A stretch of 64,000 nucleotides of DNA from Opitutaceae bacterium (GTDB lineage: Bacteria > Verrucomicrobiota > Verrucomicrobiia > Opitutales > Opitutaceae): positions 1 through 64,000 of the forward strand of contig JAHFTC010000003.1 of the NCBI GenBank assembly GCA_023269585.1. The letters run 5' to 3'. How positions within the stretch are numbered: position 1 is the stretch's first letter; each line of letters opens with the position of its first letter. Below the pieces are notes generated by a model that saw only the letters and a list, made by a program, of their open reading frames with translations, searched no databases and had not been told where the DNA came from. Positions 63,666-64,000 of this stretch are shown piece after piece. The position numbers and the translations under genes were made by a program.

Positions 63666-64000
63666 ATGAACCTGCGTTTCTCCCTGTTCTCCCTCCTCCT
63701 CGGCGCGCTCGTCACGGTCCTGCCGGCGAACGCCCAGAAAAAGGAATACCTCTTCGAACTGAACTCGGCGATCGTCGAGTACCAGACGACCACCACCGGC
63801 AAAGGGGTCAACGCCACCGGCACCGAGACGTTCTGGGTCGGCGACTCCGGCCGCAAATCCGCGCGGCTCCAGAAGACGTCCAACACGACGAAATTCCTCG
63901 GGCGCGCGAAGACCGAGCAGACTGAGACCATGAGCTGGCTGCTCAAGGGGTGGATCTACACGGCCGACCTCCAGAAGAAGACCGGCATGAAGATGAGCCT
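63666..64000 (+). CDS. Exported protein, N-terminal part (runs off the right edge)
   Basis: 111 codons are visible. The signal peptide (residues 1-23, LPANAQ) is followed by YLFELNSAIVEYQTTTTGK, a beta pattern ending KKTGMKMSL at the window edge. Family not recognised from this part. The ATG at 63666 is the only good start. Spacing to cydB is 292 bp, so it is a separate transcript. Confidence 0.75.
   Translation, partial: MNLRFSLFSLLLGALVTVLPANAQKKEYLFELNSAIVEYQTTTTGKGVNATGTETFWVGDSGRKSARLQKTSNTTKFLGRAKTEQTETMSWLLKGWIYTADLQKKTGMKMS

Overview
The window is a high-GC chromosomal segment that looks like a verrucomicrobial genome, most likely of the Opitutaceae. The evidence is the gene style: propeller-type sensor kinases, FG-GAP/UnbV secreted proteins, a PPi-type phosphofructokinase, an NADH-coupled [FeFe] hydrogenase, NrfHA and cytochrome bd. 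Intergenic DNA is dense in hairpin repeats, including blocks of the form caccacagag...ctctgtggtg. This placement is inference from gene content; no rRNA or other marker gene is present. Gene content suggests a facultative or fermentative anaerobe that stores glycogen, makes H2 from NADH, reduces nitrite to ammonium and scavenges O2 with a bd oxidase.

Layout. 1-2.5 kb: start of a propeller sensor kinase, a secreted protein and a RelE/ParE-type toxin-antitoxin pair. 2.5-9.4 kb: a short tandem repeat array, a very large FG-GAP/UnbV protein, a vanadium-dependent haloperoxidase-like enzyme, and PPi-phosphofructokinase with its terminator. 9.9-17.3 kb: an unrecognised 672-residue protein, OsmC, a serine hydrolase, a TPR protein coupled to a site-2 protease, a nitroreductase and an HNH endonuclease. 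17.5-28.8 kb: a lipoprotein, a von Willebrand protein/sensor kinase/response regulator operon, a Do-family protease, a complete propeller sensor kinase and an acetate transporter. 29.3-36.3 kb: an EamA transporter carrying an in-frame repeat insertion, then a compact cluster of two aldo/keto reductase-fold proteins without catalytic residues around a metallophosphoesterase and a Rnk/GreA-C protein, and a TonB-dependent receptor. 36.5-41 kb: hydCBA. 41-42.6 kb: a REP-associated tyrosine transposase inside an array of its probable REP elements. 42.6-54 kb: glgP, mutL, an MFS carrier, a YhcG-type nuclease, a lipoprotein, argH and an NAD-dependent epimerase. 54-58.4 kb: a hairpin-rich spacer, then nrfA, nrfH, a Crp/Fnr regulator, a DUF2249 protein and a cupin. 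58.7-64 kb: a secreted protein, a J-domain protein, cydAB and the start of another secreted protein.

How the genes fit together. Redox balance is the main theme. HydABC can return NADH electrons to protons. NrfHA takes quinol electrons to nitrite under a regulator whose recognition helix (E-x-x-S-R) fits a TTGAC-N4-ATCAA box found 56 bp upstream of nrfH. CydAB takes quinol electrons to O2. PPi-phosphofructokinase and glycogen phosphorylase supply glycolysis at low ATP cost.

Several proteins have lost residues that define their families: both aldo/keto reductase-fold proteins (all four catalytic positions), the metallophosphoesterase (GNH to GNS), the MutL endonuclease site, and the cysteines of the HydB N-terminal domain. 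NrfA has CXXCH at its catalytic heme where CXXCK is usual. The REP family shows base-pair covariation in its stem and surrounds its likely transposase. A second family of about 40-bp hairpins occurs near 9.6 kb, 54.1 kb and 56.7 kb. No tRNA, rRNA, CRISPR array, prophage or classical insertion sequence was recognised.
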